From: Rubellimicrobium sp. CFH 75288 | GTDB lineage: Bacteria > Pseudomonadota > Alphaproteobacteria > Rhodobacterales > Rhodobacteraceae | Assembly (NCBI RefSeq): GCF_009904055.1 | Contig: NZ_WYDP01000012.1 | Span: 62,001 to 126,000, forward strand | Reading direction: 5' to 3' | Length of the DNA: 64,000 nucleotides | Part shown: one piece after another, positions 26,452 through 35,421 of the stretch | Layout: each line of letters starts with the position of its first letter | Numbering within the stretch: the stretch's first letter is position 1 | Notes under the pieces: generated by a model | Database searches by the model: none | What the model saw: only the letters and a program-made list of their open reading frames with translations | Told to the model about the DNA's origin: nothing | Translations under genes and position numbers: made by a program

Positions 26452-28512
26452 TCAGGTCTCCCGCAGCACGGCCAGAAAGGCCTCTCCGAAACGCGCGGCC
26501 CGCTCCGGCCCGATCCCCGGCAGCCGCGCGAGGGCGGCGAGGTCGCGCGGCCGCCGCTCCGCCACGTGCCTCAGCGCCGAGGCCGGGCAGGACATGGGCC
26601 GCGCCGTCCCGTCCTCGCCGCGCTCCAGACGCCTCTGCGCCTCGGCCAGCCGGTCGAACAGCAGGCCCGCCTCGCTGCCGGCCAGGCGGCGGCGCGCGGG
26701 ATGGACCTCCGGCGCGGGCTCTCCCCGGATCGCCTCCAGGAAGGCGCGCCCGTAGGCTTCGAGCTTTCTGGCCCCCACGCCCCCGATCGCGGCCAGCGCG
26801 TCCAGCGTCGCGGGCCGGCGCTCGGCCATCTCGATCAGCGTGCGGTCGGGAAAGATCACGTAGGCGGGCACCCCCCGCGCCTGCGCGAGCTGCCGCCGCA
26901 GCGCCTTGAGCGAGGCGAGCAGCCCCTCGGCCTCCTCCGCCACCAACGCACGCGGCTCCGCCCGAAGGGTGCCCCCCCGCCGCTCCGGCAGCCGGTCGCG
27001 CCGCATGGCGACCGCGCGCTCGCCCCGCAGCACCGGCCCCGCGAGGGCGGTCAGCCGCAGCGCCCCGTGCCGCGCGGGGTCGGGGCGCAGCAGGTCCTGT
27101 GCCATCATCTGCCGCAGGATCGCGCGCCACTGCCCCTCGTCCCACCCGGCCCCGACGCCGAAGGTGGGCAGCCCGTCATGCCCGCGCGCCCGCACCTTCT
27201 CGGTCGCCACGCCCCGCAGCACGTCGATCAGATGCCCCGCCCCGAACCACTCGCCCGTGCGCAGCGCGGCCGACAGCGCCATGCGCGCGGGTTGCGTCGC
27301 GTCCCAGGTCTCCACGGGCCGGTCGCAGGTGTCGCAGGCCCCGCAGGGCGCGCTCTCCTCGCCGAAGCAGCGCAGCAGGGCCTGCCGGCGGCAGCCGGCC
27401 GCCTCCGCGATCCCCAGAAGCGCGTTCAGCCGCCCGTGATCGGCGATCTTGCGCGCCTCGGGCGCGGCGCCCTCGTCGATCTGGGACCGCCGCAGCCGGA
27501 TGTCGTCCGCGCCATAAAGGGCCAGCGCCTCGGCCGGCAGCCCGTCGCGCCCGGCGCGCCCGATCTCCTGATAGTAGCCCTCGACCGACTTGGGCAGGTC
27601 GGCATGGAGCACCCAGCGGATGTCGGGCTTGTCGATCCCCATGCCGAAGGCGACGGTGGCCACGACCACCAGCCCGTCCTCCGTCTGGAACCGCGTCTCG
27701 GCCTCGCGCCGCGCGTCGGGCTCCATCCCCGCATGGTAGTGGATCGCCGGGACCCCCGCCTCGCGCAGCGCGCGCGAGAGGGTCTCGGTCCGCGCGCGGC
27801 TCGCGCAATAGACGATCCCCGACCGCCCCGCCCGGGCGCGCACGTAATCCAGCACCTGCCGGCGGGGCCCGTCCTTGGGGGCAAAGGCGATGTGGATGTT
27901 GGGCCGGTCGAAGCCGCGCAGGAACAGCGCGGGCTCACGCCCCCCGAACAGCCGCTCGACGATCTCGGCGCGCGTGTCGTCGTCCGCCGTGGCGGTAAAG
28001 GCCGCGAGCGGCACGCCCAGGGCCTCGCGCAGCGGTCCGATGCGCAGGTAGTCGGGACGGAAGTCGTGCCCCCACTCGGCCACGCAATGCGCCTCGTCCA
28101 CGGCCAGCGCCCGGGTGTTCCAGCGCCGCAGCGCCGCGGCCGTGCCTGCCTGCGCCAGCCTCTCGGGCGCGAGGTAGAGCAGCCGCAGCCGCCCCTCCGC
28201 CAGCGCCTCGCGCAGCGCCGCGTTCTCCTCCTCGCTGTTGGCCGAGGTGTAGGCCCCCGCCTCCACCCCCGCCTCGCGCAGCGCGCGCACCTGGTCGCGC
28301 ATCAGCGCGATCAGGGGCGACACGACCACCGTCAGCCCCTCGCGCAAGAGCGCGGGCAGCTGGAAGCACAGCGACTTGCCCCCGCCCGTGGGCATCACGG
28401 CCAGGACGTCGCGCCCCCCGGCCACGGCGCGGACGATCTCCTCCTGCCCCGGGCGGAAGGACTCGAACCCCCACACCTCCCGCAGGAGGGCGCCCGCCCG
28501 GTCCTCCGTCAT
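26452..28512 (-). CDS. recQ: ATP-dependent DNA helicase RecQ
   Basis: 686 residues with the full RecQ layout. Helicase core: Q-motif-like start (VWGFESFRPGQEEIV), Walker A PTGGGKS (41-47), DEAH at 139-142, SAT-like TATADDDTRAEI, and motif VI QEIGRAGRDG. The zinc-binding part carries the Cys pattern CRRQALLRCFGEESAPCGACDTC (shown here in part: C...C..CGAC..C). A winged-helix region and a C-terminal HRDC domain (about 510-590) follow, then a second HRDC-like tail (RLPGIGPERAARFG). It unwinds recombination and replication intermediates. The 1396-residue frame on the other strand is a shadow. Confidence 0.95.
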   Translation of the reverse strand: MTEDRAGALLREVWGFESFRPGQEEIVRAVAGGRDVLAVMPTGGGKSLCFQLPALLREGLTVVVSPLIALMRDQVRALREAGVEAGAYTSANSEEENAALREALAEGRLRLLYLAPERLAQAGTAAALRRWNTRALAVDEAHCVAEWGHDFRPDYLRIGPLREALGVPLAAFTATADDDTRAEIVERLFGGREPALFLRGFDRPNIHIAFAPKDGPRRQVLDYVRARAGRSGIVYCASRARTETLSRALREAGVPAIHYHAGMEPDARREAETRFQTEDGLVVVATVAFGMGIDKPDIRWVLHADLPKSVEGYYQEIGRAGRDGLPAEALALYGADDIRLRRSQIDEGAAPEARKIADHGRLNALLGIAEAAGCRRQALLRCFGEESAPCGACDTCDRPVETWDATQPARMALSAALRTGEWFGAGHLIDVLRGVATEKVRARGHDGLPTFGVGAGWDEGQWRAILRQMMAQDLLRPDPARHGALRLTALAGPVLRGERAVAMRRDRLPERRGGTLRAEPRALVAEEAEGLLASLKALRRQLAQARGVPAYVIFPDRTLIEMAERRPATLDALAAIGGVGARKLEAYGRAFLEAIRGEPAPEVHPARRRLAGSEAGLLFDRLAEAQRRLERGEDGTARPMSCPASALRHVAERRPRDLAALARLPGIGPERAARFGEAFLAVLRET

Positions 28513-28515
28513 GGG

Positions 28516-28803
28516 CTAGACGAAGAAGCCGACATTGTTGCGCAGCACGATCTCCAGCGCATAGATCGCCACCAGCGCGACCAGCGGCGCGAGGTCGAGG
28601 CCCCCCATGGGCGGCAGGACGCGCCGGATCGGCCCGTAGAGCGGCTCGAGCAGCCGCGACAGCCCGCCCCAGACCTGCTGCACGAATTGCTGCCGCGGGT
28701 TCAGCACGTTGAAGGCGAGCAGCCACGACATGATGAAATGCGCGAAGATCAGGAACTTCGCCACGCCCAGGATCAGAAGCAGGATCTCGAACAGGGAGGT
28801 CAT
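28516..28803 (-). CDS. YggT family membrane protein
   Basis: 95 residues, two predicted hydrophobic regions (LFEILLLILGVAKFLIFAHFIMSWLLAF and DLAPLVALVAIYALEIVL) around a conserved loop (SRLLEPLYGPIRRVLPPMGGLD). The YggT family has been linked to osmotic shock and cytokinesis in other bacteria; the role is not certain. Its start is at 28803 with a good TTGCGT-N17-TAGGTC promoter 26 bases upstream. recQ begins four bases after its stop, so the two are probably co-transcribed. Confidence 0.88.
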   Translation of the reverse strand: MTSLFEILLLILGVAKFLIFAHFIMSWLLAFNVLNPRQQFVQQVWGGLSRLLEPLYGPIRRVLPPMGGLDLAPLVALVAIYALEIVLRNNVGFFV

Positions 28804-28828
28804 GGTGTCTCCGCGCCGCGCTGCCCCC

Positions 28829-28857
28829 GACCTAAGCCGGGCCCCGCCCCGACGCAA
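28829..28857 (-). promoter_or_regulatory. Candidate yggT-recQ promoter (TTGCGT-N17-TAGGTC)
   Basis: Minus-strand TTGCGT (28857-28852), 17 bases, TAGGTC (28834-28829). The leader to the YggT ATG would be about 20 bases. Confidence 0.6.
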
Positions 28858-28966
28858 TCCCCGCCCCACGCGCCTCGCCCCGCCGTGACCGGAGGGGCGC
28901 GCCGCAGGGTCACGCTTGACGCCCCCCGCCCGGCCCGGCAGCGGTCGGCCGAAAGGAGCGGCCCCG

Positions 28967-29509
28967 ATGTATCCCGTCCTCCGCCTCGCCTGGCAGCTCT
29001 GGCGCCACCGCAACGACCCGCCCCTTCCGCCCGAGGGCGTGCACGAGAGCCGGCATCTCTGCTGGCCTTGGGACCTCGACATCTGGAACGAGCTCAACAA
29101 CGGCCGGACCCTCACGCTCTACGACCTGGGCCGGCTGCCCTGGATCCGGCGGGTGGGCCTCGTGGGGGCGATGCGGCGGAACGGCTGGGGCGCGGCCGTG
29201 GCCGGGGCCTCCGTGCGCTACCGCCGCCGCGTGCGCGCCTTCGACCGGCTCCGGATGCGCACGCGCGGGATCGGCTGGGACGCCCGCTTCTTCTATGTCG
29301 AGCAGGCGATCTTTCTCCGCTCGGGCGAATGCGCGGGCCACGTGCTCCTGCGCGTGGCGACCACGGGACGGGGCGGCATCGTGGCGCCCGCGCGGGTCAT
29401 GGCCGCGCTCGGCCGCGACGGGACCTCGCCCCCCCTGCCGCCCTGGGTGTCGGCCTGGATCGCGGCCGAGGAGACGCGCCCCTGGCCGCCCTTCGCGGAC
29501 GCGCCCTGA
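28967..29509 (+). CDS. Thioesterase-like (4HBT, THEM6-type) protein
   Basis: 180 residues resembling the acyl-CoA thioesterase family with a hotdog fold: CWPWDLDIWNELNNGRTLTLYDLGR matches the D-x-N-x-N-N-G-R active-site helix of 4HBT_2/THEM6-like proteins, and RTRGIGWDARFFYVEQAIF the following strand. Substrate unknown. AGGAG lies 13 bases before the ATG, and TTGACG about 55 bases upstream could be a -35. It is followed 38 bases later by the exonuclease gene on the same strand. Confidence 0.75.
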   Translation: MYPVLRLAWQLWRHRNDPPLPPEGVHESRHLCWPWDLDIWNELNNGRTLTLYDLGRLPWIRRVGLVGAMRRNGWGAAVAGASVRYRRRVRAFDRLRMRTRGIGWDARFFYVEQAIFLRSGECAGHVLLRVATTGRGGIVAPARVMAALGRDGTSPPLPPWVSAWIAAEETRPWPPFADAP

Positions 29510-29547
29510 TCCTTCCCCGGCCTGCGGCGCGCGCTAGGTCGCAGGCC

Positions 29548-30570
29548 ATGCCGGTCCTGTCCCTCACCGATCGCGGCCTCTACTGCGAGGCGGGCGACTT
29601 CCACATCGACCCCTGGCGGCCCGTTCCCCGCGCGCTCGTCACCCACGGCCATGCCGACCACGCCCGGCCCGGCATGGGCGCCTATCTTGTGACCGGGGAC
29701 GCCGCCCCCGTGGTCCGCCACCGCCTCCGTCCCGACCGGCTCGAGACGGTCCCCTACGGACAGACCCTGACGATCGGGGACGCGCGCGTCTCCTTCCACC
29801 CCGCGGGCCACGTCCCCGGATCGGCCCAGATCCGGGTCGAGGTTGGGGGCGAGGTCTGGGTCGTCTCGGGCGACTACAAGACCGAGGCCGACGGCCTCTC
29901 CGCCCCGTGGGAGCCGGTCGCCTGCCACACCTTTGTCAGCGAATGCACCTTCGGCCTGCCCGTCTTCCGCTGGCGCCCCCAGGCCGAGCTGGCCGCCGAC
30001 CTCAACGCCTGGTGGGCCGCCAACGCGGCCGAGGGGCGGTTCTCGCTCCTCGGGGCCTACTCGCTGGGCAAGGCCCAGAGGCTTCTGCACATGCTCGACC
30101 CCTCCGTGGGCCCCATCCTGACCCATGGCGCGGTCGAAGGCGTGACCGCCGTGCTGCGCGAGCAGGGCCTGCCGCTGCCGCCCACCATCCGCGTGGCCCA
30201 GGGCCTCGACCTCAAGGCCCATCGCGGCGCGCTGGTCCTCTGCCCGCCCTCGGCGCTCGACGCCCCCTGGGCGCGCAAGTTCGGCGAGGCGCGCCGCGCC
30301 GTCGCCTCGGGCTGGATGGCGCTGCGCGGCATCCGCCGGCGGCGGGGCGCGGACCGGGGCTTCGTGCTGTCGGACCATGCCGACTGGCCCGGCCTCAACG
30401 CCGCCATCGCCGCCACCGGAGCGGAGCGCGTCCTCGTCACCCACGGCTACACCGCGCCCTTCCGCCGCTGGCTCGAGGAGCAGGGCCTCGAGGCCGGGAT
30501 CGTCCACACCGACTGGATGGGAGAGGCCCCCGAGGGCGCCGAGGCCGAGCCCGAGGAGGCCCCGGCATGA
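29548..30570 (+). CDS. Ligase-associated DNA damage response exonuclease
   Basis: 340 residues, metallo-beta-lactamase/beta-CASP fold. The metal site HGHADH is at 33-38 (H33, H35, D37, H38), with HPAGHVPGSAQIRV, SGDYKTEADG and SDHADWPGL further on. These proteins (YSH1/mRNA 3'-processing-like exonucleases) are encoded next to an ATP-dependent DNA ligase in many alphaproteobacteria, and a role in DNA repair has been proposed. Its stop overlaps the ligase ATG (ATGA). The family's usual helicase and PdeM phosphatase partners are missing nearby. Confidence 0.88.
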   Translation: MPVLSLTDRGLYCEAGDFHIDPWRPVPRALVTHGHADHARPGMGAYLVTGDAAPVVRHRLRPDRLETVPYGQTLTIGDARVSFHPAGHVPGSAQIRVEVGGEVWVVSGDYKTEADGLSAPWEPVACHTFVSECTFGLPVFRWRPQAELAADLNAWWAANAAEGRFSLLGAYSLGKAQRLLHMLDPSVGPILTHGAVEGVTAVLREQGLPLPPTIRVAQGLDLKAHRGALVLCPPSALDAPWARKFGEARRAVASGWMALRGIRRRRGADRGFVLSDHADWPGLNAAIAATGAERVLVTHGYTAPFRRWLEEQGLEAGIVHTDWMGEAPEGAEAEPEEAPA

Positions 30571-32234
30571 GGGACTTCGCCACGCTCTATGCCCGCCTCG
30601 ACTCGACCACCCGCACCGGCGAGAAGGTCGCCGCCCTGGCCGAGTTCTTCCGCACCGCCCCCGAGGCCGATCGCCTCTGGACGATCGCCCTGTTCTCCGG
30701 CCGCCGCCCCCGCCGCGCCGTCAACGCCACGAAGATGCGCGAATGGGCGGCCGAGGCGTCGGGCCTGCCCCTGTGGCTGGTCGAGGAATCCTATGCCGTC
30801 GCCGGCGACCTGAGCGAGACCATCGCCCTGATCCTGCCGCCCCCCTCGCAGGAGCTGGACCTGCCGCTCGCACACTGGATGGACCGCCTCGCCCGGCTCG
30901 CCGCCCTGCCCGAGCCCGAGCGGCGCGAGGCGCTGCTGGAAATGTGGGACTCGCTTCCGCCCTTCGAGCGGTTCCTGTTCAACAAGCTGCTCACGGGGTC
31001 CTTCCGCGTCGGCATCTCCCAGACCCTCGTGGTCCGCGCCGTGGCCCAAGCCGAGGGCCTGCCCGACACCGAGGTGGCCCACCGCCTGATGGGCACTTGG
31101 ACGCCCGCCACCACGACCTGGGCGGCCCTGCTGCGCGAGGGCAATGCCGCCGACGACGGCGCCCGCCCCTATCCCTTCTTTCTCGCCTATCCGCTCGAGG
31201 ACCCGGCCGATCTCGGCGACCCCCGCGACTGGTTCGCCGAGCGCAAGTGGGATGGCATCCGCGGCCAGCTCATCCTGCGCGGGGGGCGCCACCACCTCTG
31301 GAGCCGGGGCGAGGACCTCGTCACCGACCGCTTCCCCGAGATCGCCCGCGCGCTCGACTGGCTGCCCCCCGGCACCGTGCTCGACGGCGAGATCCTGGCC
31401 TGGCGCGACGGCCGGCCGCTGCCCTTCGCCGCGCTCCAGACGCGGATCGGCCGCAAGACGCTCTCCCGCGCCACGCTCGAGGCCGCGCCCGTGATCCTGA
31501 TGGCCTACGACCTGCTCGAGGAGGGGGGCGCGGACATCCGCCCCCTCCCCTTCGCCGAGCGTCGCGCCCGCCTCGACGCGCTGCTCGCCCCCCTGCCCCC
31601 GGACGCGCCGCTGCGGCTCTCGCCGGCCGTGCCGTTCGAGACGCTCGACGACCTCGCCCGCTCGCGCGAGGCCGCGCGCGAGGAAGGAGCCGAGGGGCTG
31701 ATGCTCAAGCGCCTCGCCTCTCCCTACGGGACGGGGCGCAGAAAGGGCGACTGGTGGAAATGGAAGGTCGAGCCCTTCAGCGTGGACGCGGTCATGGTCT
31801 ATGCGCAGGCCGGCTCGGGCCGGCGGGCCAACCTGTTCACCGACTTCACCTTCGCCGTGCGCGACGGCGACGCGCTGGTGCCCTTCACCAAGGCCTATTC
31901 GGGCCTGACGGACGAGGAGTTCCGCCAGATCACCGCCTGGGTGCACCGCCACACGATCCAGCGCTTCGGCCCCGTCCGGCAGGTCGAACCCGTGCAGGTC
32001 TTCGAGATCGGCTTCGAGGGCATCCAAGCCAGCCCCCGCCACAAGTCGGGCGTCGCCCTGCGCTTTCCCCGGATGCTGCGCTGGCGCCGCGACAAGCCCG
32101 CCTCCGAGATCGACACGCTCGAGAGCTTGCGCGCGCTCCTGCGCCAGCAGGAGGCGGGGTTCCGTCCAGCGGCCCCCTCCCCTATGGAGGACGGGCCCAC
32201 AAGGGGAGAGCACGATGCCGCATCCGTTCCGTGA
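30567..32234 (+). CDS. ATP-dependent DNA ligase (cisplatin damage response type)
   Basis: 555 residues, ATP-type ligase of the LigB/LigC-like bacterial group. The N-terminal DNA-binding domain (about 1-205) contains FNKLLTGSFRVGISQ; the adenylation motif is ERKWDGIRGQL with K227 as the AMP-accepting lysine. Motif III (VLDGEILAW), IV (EGLMLKRLASPY) and V (WWKWKVEP) are present, then an OB-fold (about 405-530). It seals DNA nicks and works with the overlapping exonuclease. The main NAD-dependent LigA must be elsewhere. The 3' end overlaps the peptidase start by 20 bases. Confidence 0.92.
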   Translation: MRDFATLYARLDSTTRTGEKVAALAEFFRTAPEADRLWTIALFSGRRPRRAVNATKMREWAAEASGLPLWLVEESYAVAGDLSETIALILPPPSQELDLPLAHWMDRLARLAALPEPERREALLEMWDSLPPFERFLFNKLLTGSFRVGISQTLVVRAVAQAEGLPDTEVAHRLMGTWTPATTTWAALLREGNAADDGARPYPFFLAYPLEDPADLGDPRDWFAERKWDGIRGQLILRGGRHHLWSRGEDLVTDRFPEIARALDWLPPGTVLDGEILAWRDGRPLPFAALQTRIGRKTLSRATLEAAPVILMAYDLLEEGGADIRPLPFAERRARLDALLAPLPPDAPLRLSPAVPFETLDDLARSREAAREEGAEGLMLKRLASPYGTGRRKGDWWKWKVEPFSVDAVMVYAQAGSGRRANLFTDFTFAVRDGDALVPFTKAYSGLTDEEFRQITAWVHRHTIQRFGPVRQVEPVQVFEIGFEGIQASPRHKSGVALRFPRMLRWRRDKPASEIDTLESLRALLRQQEAGFRPAAPSPMEDGPTRGEHDAASVP

Positions 32235-34032
32235 CGCCACCCGCGAGGCCGGAGGCGCCGAGGCGCTGGGCCCGATGCCCGAATGGGACCTGTCGGACCT
32301 CTATGCCGCGCCCGACGCCCCCGAGGTCAAGCGCGATCTCGACTGGCTCGAGGAGGCCTGCCGCGCCTTCGCCGCCGACTACGAGGGCCGGCTCGCCGCG
32401 CTCGACGCGCCGGGCCTGCTCGAGGCCGTGCGCCGCTACGAGCGCATCGAGTTGGTCTCGGGCCGGATCATGTCCTATGCGGGTCTGCGCTACTACCAGC
32501 TGACGCTCGACCCCGAGCGCGCCAAGTTCCTGTCGGACTGCCAGGACCGGGTGACGGCCTACACCACCCCGCTCGTGTTCTGGAGCCTCGAGTTCAACCG
32601 CCTGCCCGACAATCACCTCGCCGCGCTGCTCGGCCAGAGCGCGGATCTGGCGCGCTACAAGCCCGTCTTCGACCGGATGCGCGCCATGAAGCCCTTCCAG
32701 CTCTCCGACGAGCTGGAGCGCTTCCTGCACGACCAGAGCACGGTGGGCGCCTCGGCCTGGAACAAGCTCTTCGACGAGACCATCGCCGCGCTCGAGTTCG
32801 ACGTGGACGGCGAGCGCATGGGGATCGAGCCCGCGCTGAACCTGCTCACCGATCCCGACCGCGCCCGGCGCGAGGCGGCGTTCCACGCGCTCGCCGCCAC
32901 GTTCGGCGCCCACACCCGCACCTTCGCCCGGATCCACAACACGCTGGCCAAGGAAAAGGAGATCGAGGACCGCTGGCGCGGCTTTCCCACGCCCCAGCAC
33001 GCGCGCCACCTGTCGAACCACGTCGAGCCAGAGGTGGTCGAGGCGCTGCGCGCCGCCGTGGTGGAGGCCTATCCGCGGCTCTCGCACCGCTACTACCGGC
33101 TCAAGGCGCGCTGGCTCGGCCTCGATCGGCTGGAGGTCTGGGACCGCAACGCGCCGCTGCCGCAGGACGACCGCCTGATCCCCTGGGCCGAGGCCGAGGC
33201 GACCGTGCTCGACGCCTATGCGGCCTTCGACCCGCGCATGGCGGACCTCGCCCGGCCCTTCTTCGGCAAGGGCTGGATCGACGCCGCCGCCAAGCCCGGC
33301 AAGGCCCCCGGCGCCTTCGCCCACCCGACCGTCACGGACGCGCACCCCTATGTGCTGCTCAACTACCTGGGCAAGCCGCGCGACGTGATGACGCTCGCCC
33401 ACGAACTGGGGCACGGCGTGCACCAGGTCCTCGCCGCCGGTCAGGGTGAGCTTCTGTCGGCCACGCCCCTGACGCTCGCCGAGACGGCGAGCGTCTTCGG
33501 CGAGATGCTGACCTTCCGCAAGCTTCTGGCCGAGGCGCCGGATGCGCGGTCGCGCAAGGCGCTGCTGGCCGGCAAGGTGGAGGACCAGATCAACACGGTC
33601 GTCCGCCAGATCGCCTTCTACGACTTCGAGTCGAAGCTCCATGCCGCGCGGCGCAACGGGGAACTCACGCCCGACGACATCGGCGCGCTGTGGATGTCCG
33701 TCCAGGCCGAGTCGCTGGGCGACGCCTTCCGCTTCGCACCGGGCTACGAGACGTTCTGGACCTACATCCCCCATTTTGTGCACTCGCCCTTCTACGTCTA
33801 TGCCTATGCCTTCGGCGACGGGCTGGTGAACGCGCTCTACGCGGCCTGGGAGGAGGGCGATGCGGAGTTCCGCGACAAGTACTTCGCCATGCTGCGCGCG
33901 GGCGGCTCCATGCACCACCGCGACCTGCTCGCGCCCTTCGGGCTCGATGCCTCCGATCCCGGATTCTGGCACAAGGGCCTCGGGATGATCGAGCGGCTGA
34001 TCGACGAGCTCGAGGCGATGGACGGGGCCTGA
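32215..34032 (+). CDS. pepF: M3 family oligoendopeptidase (PepF type)
   Basis: 605 residues. The zinc site is H396-E397-L-G-H400 (TLAHELGHGVHQV), and the distal glutamate is likely in LAETASVFGEM. PepF cleaves short peptides in the cytoplasm. The N-terminus (PEWDLSDLYAAPDAPEV) and the C-terminus (YAYAFGDGLVNALY) are typical. The ATG at 32215 with GGGGAGAG upstream overlaps the ligase end by 20 bases in another frame, so it may share the ligase transcript or have its own start. Not related to DNA repair by family. Confidence 0.92.
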   Translation: MPHPFRDATREAGGAEALGPMPEWDLSDLYAAPDAPEVKRDLDWLEEACRAFAADYEGRLAALDAPGLLEAVRRYERIELVSGRIMSYAGLRYYQLTLDPERAKFLSDCQDRVTAYTTPLVFWSLEFNRLPDNHLAALLGQSADLARYKPVFDRMRAMKPFQLSDELERFLHDQSTVGASAWNKLFDETIAALEFDVDGERMGIEPALNLLTDPDRARREAAFHALAATFGAHTRTFARIHNTLAKEKEIEDRWRGFPTPQHARHLSNHVEPEVVEALRAAVVEAYPRLSHRYYRLKARWLGLDRLEVWDRNAPLPQDDRLIPWAEAEATVLDAYAAFDPRMADLARPFFGKGWIDAAAKPGKAPGAFAHPTVTDAHPYVLLNYLGKPRDVMTLAHELGHGVHQVLAAGQGELLSATPLTLAETASVFGEMLTFRKLLAEAPDARSRKALLAGKVEDQINTVVRQIAFYDFESKLHAARRNGELTPDDIGALWMSVQAESLGDAFRFAPGYETFWTYIPHFVHSPFYVYAYAFGDGLVNALYAAWEEGDAEFRDKYFAMLRAGGSMHHRDLLAPFGLDASDPGFWHKGLGMIERLIDELEAMDGA

Positions 34033-34041
34033 GCGCAGGGG

Positions 34042-34662
34042 ATGATCGCCACCGCGGACGAGTACTTCGCAAGCGGCTGCGGCCGCTGCGCGCGCTTCGC
34101 CACGCCGGACTGCTCGGCCCGCCGCTGGGCCGGGGGGCTGGCTGAGCTGCGGCGCCTCTGCCTCGCGGCGGGTCTGTCCGAGGCGGTGCGGTGGGGGCAC
34201 CCGTGCTACCGGCATGCGGGGCGCAACGTCGCCATCATCGGCGCCTTCCGCGACGACTTCCGCCTCAGCCTGTTCGACGCCGTGCTTCTCCCGGACGCCG
34301 AGGGCGTGCTGGAGCGGCAGGGGCCGAACACCCGGCACGCGGATGCCTTCCGCTTTCGCAGCAACGACGGACCGGCCCAGCGGGCGGAGGCGATCCTCGC
34401 CTGTCTGCGCGCGGCAATGGACATGGCCGAGCGCGGCCTGAGGGCACCGAAGGCCGAAGGGGCGCCGGACCTCCCGGACGAGCTGGTGGCCGCACTCGAC
34501 GCCGATCCCGCACTGGCCGAGGCCTTTGCCGCCCTCACGCCGGGGCGCCAGCGCAGCTATGCCGTCGCGCTCTCCTCGGCCAGGACGGCGGCCACGCGGA
34601 TCGCGCGGATCGCCCGCTTCCGCGACCGCATCCTCGCCGGCAAGGGCGCGACCGAGCGCTAG
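34042..34662 (+). CDS. YdeI/OmpD-associated family protein (DUF1801-like)
   Basis: 206 residues. The N-terminal half has the DUF1801 look (AVRWGHPCYRHAGRNVAIIGAFRDDFRLSLFDAVLL), and the C-terminus has the YdeI-type bacteriocin-protection helix (PDELVAALDADPALAEAFAALTPGRQRSYAVALSSARTAATRIARIARF). Biochemical function is unknown; families have been linked to colicin or peptide stress tolerance. AGGGG precedes the ATG, ten bases after the peptidase. It shares a CTAG stop overlap with the converging gene. Confidence 0.8.
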   Translation: MIATADEYFASGCGRCARFATPDCSARRWAGGLAELRRLCLAAGLSEAVRWGHPCYRHAGRNVAIIGAFRDDFRLSLFDAVLLPDAEGVLERQGPNTRHADAFRFRSNDGPAQRAEAILACLRAAMDMAERGLRAPKAEGAPDLPDELVAALDADPALAEAFAALTPGRQRSYAVALSSARTAATRIARIARFRDRILAGKGATER

Positions 34663-35357
34663 GACAGCATCTCGAGCGCGACGCGGACGTTGCTCTCCAT
34701 CGCGCCGGGCTCGTCGCGGGCGATGAAGGGCGCCTTGCGCAGCCAGGCGTCATTGGCCGCGCAGTCCAGCAGCAGCGCCGCCACGTCGCCCGTCCGCGCG
34801 CGGATCACGTCCGGCGGAAACGGCTCCTCGCCCACGTAAGGATCGCCCGACGCCTCGGCCTTCATGAGCCAGCCGGGCCGCACGGCCGTCCAGTCCAGCC
34901 CCGAGACGCGCAGCATCGCCTCCATCCCGCGCATCTGGTCGAGCACGCGCGTCAGCGACGGGATCACCGCCGTGCGGAACAACGCCGGGCCCCGGTCCGT
35001 CACCGCCACGAAGGCTGCCGAGATGACGACAATCCTCCGCACCCCCTCGGCCTGCATCGCCTCGACGATGCGCGTCGTCCCCTCGACGTAGAGAGGGGGC
35101 GGGTTGAGCAGCGTGGCGGGATCGTTGGGCACGCCGAGGCAGGAGATGACGGCATCGACCCCCCGCACGAGGGGGCGCAGGTCGCCCGAGAGCACGTCGG
35201 CCTCCATCCGCTCCACCCCGGGGGGGAGGTCGGCATCCTTGCGGAAGCGGTATTCCGAGGCGCGCACGGGATGGCCCGCCGCCACCGCCTGCCGCACCAC
35301 CTCGGACCCCGTCGCGCCCTGCGCGCCGAAGACCAGAATGCGCCGCTTGTCCGCCAT
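34659..35357 (-). CDS. NAD(P)-binding protein, SDR/NmrA-like
   Basis: 232 residues. Rossmann loop ILVFGAQGATGSEVV (7-21), then ADVLSGDLRPLVRGVDAVISCLG and IVEAMQAEGVRRIVVISAAFV, typical of NmrA/atypical short-chain dehydrogenases without a clear catalytic YxxxK, so redox sensing or an unknown reductase is possible. Only one conserved dinucleotide motif is recognised. It converges with the YdeI gene at a shared CTAG. Confidence 0.75.
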   Translation of the reverse strand: MADKRRILVFGAQGATGSEVVRQAVAAGHPVRASEYRFRKDADLPPGVERMEADVLSGDLRPLVRGVDAVISCLGVPNDPATLLNPPPLYVEGTTRIVEAMQAEGVRRIVVISAAFVAVTDRGPALFRTAVIPSLTRVLDQMRGMEAMLRVSGLDWTAVRPGWLMKAEASGDPYVGEEPFPPDVIRARTGDVAALLLDCAANDAWLRKAPFIARDEPGAMESNVRVALEMLS

Positions 35358-35421
35358 GATTGCCCCCGTCCAGCCGGTCGCCGGGGCAACGACCGTGGGG
35401 GCCCGATCGTTCCGGCGCCGC

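Noticed and set aside
26380-30570. 1396-residue open frame on the plus strand across recQ
   Set aside because: It is a high-GC shadow frame rich in Arg, Pro and Gly; its last 340 codons are the real exonuclease gene and the rest is antisense to RecQ.
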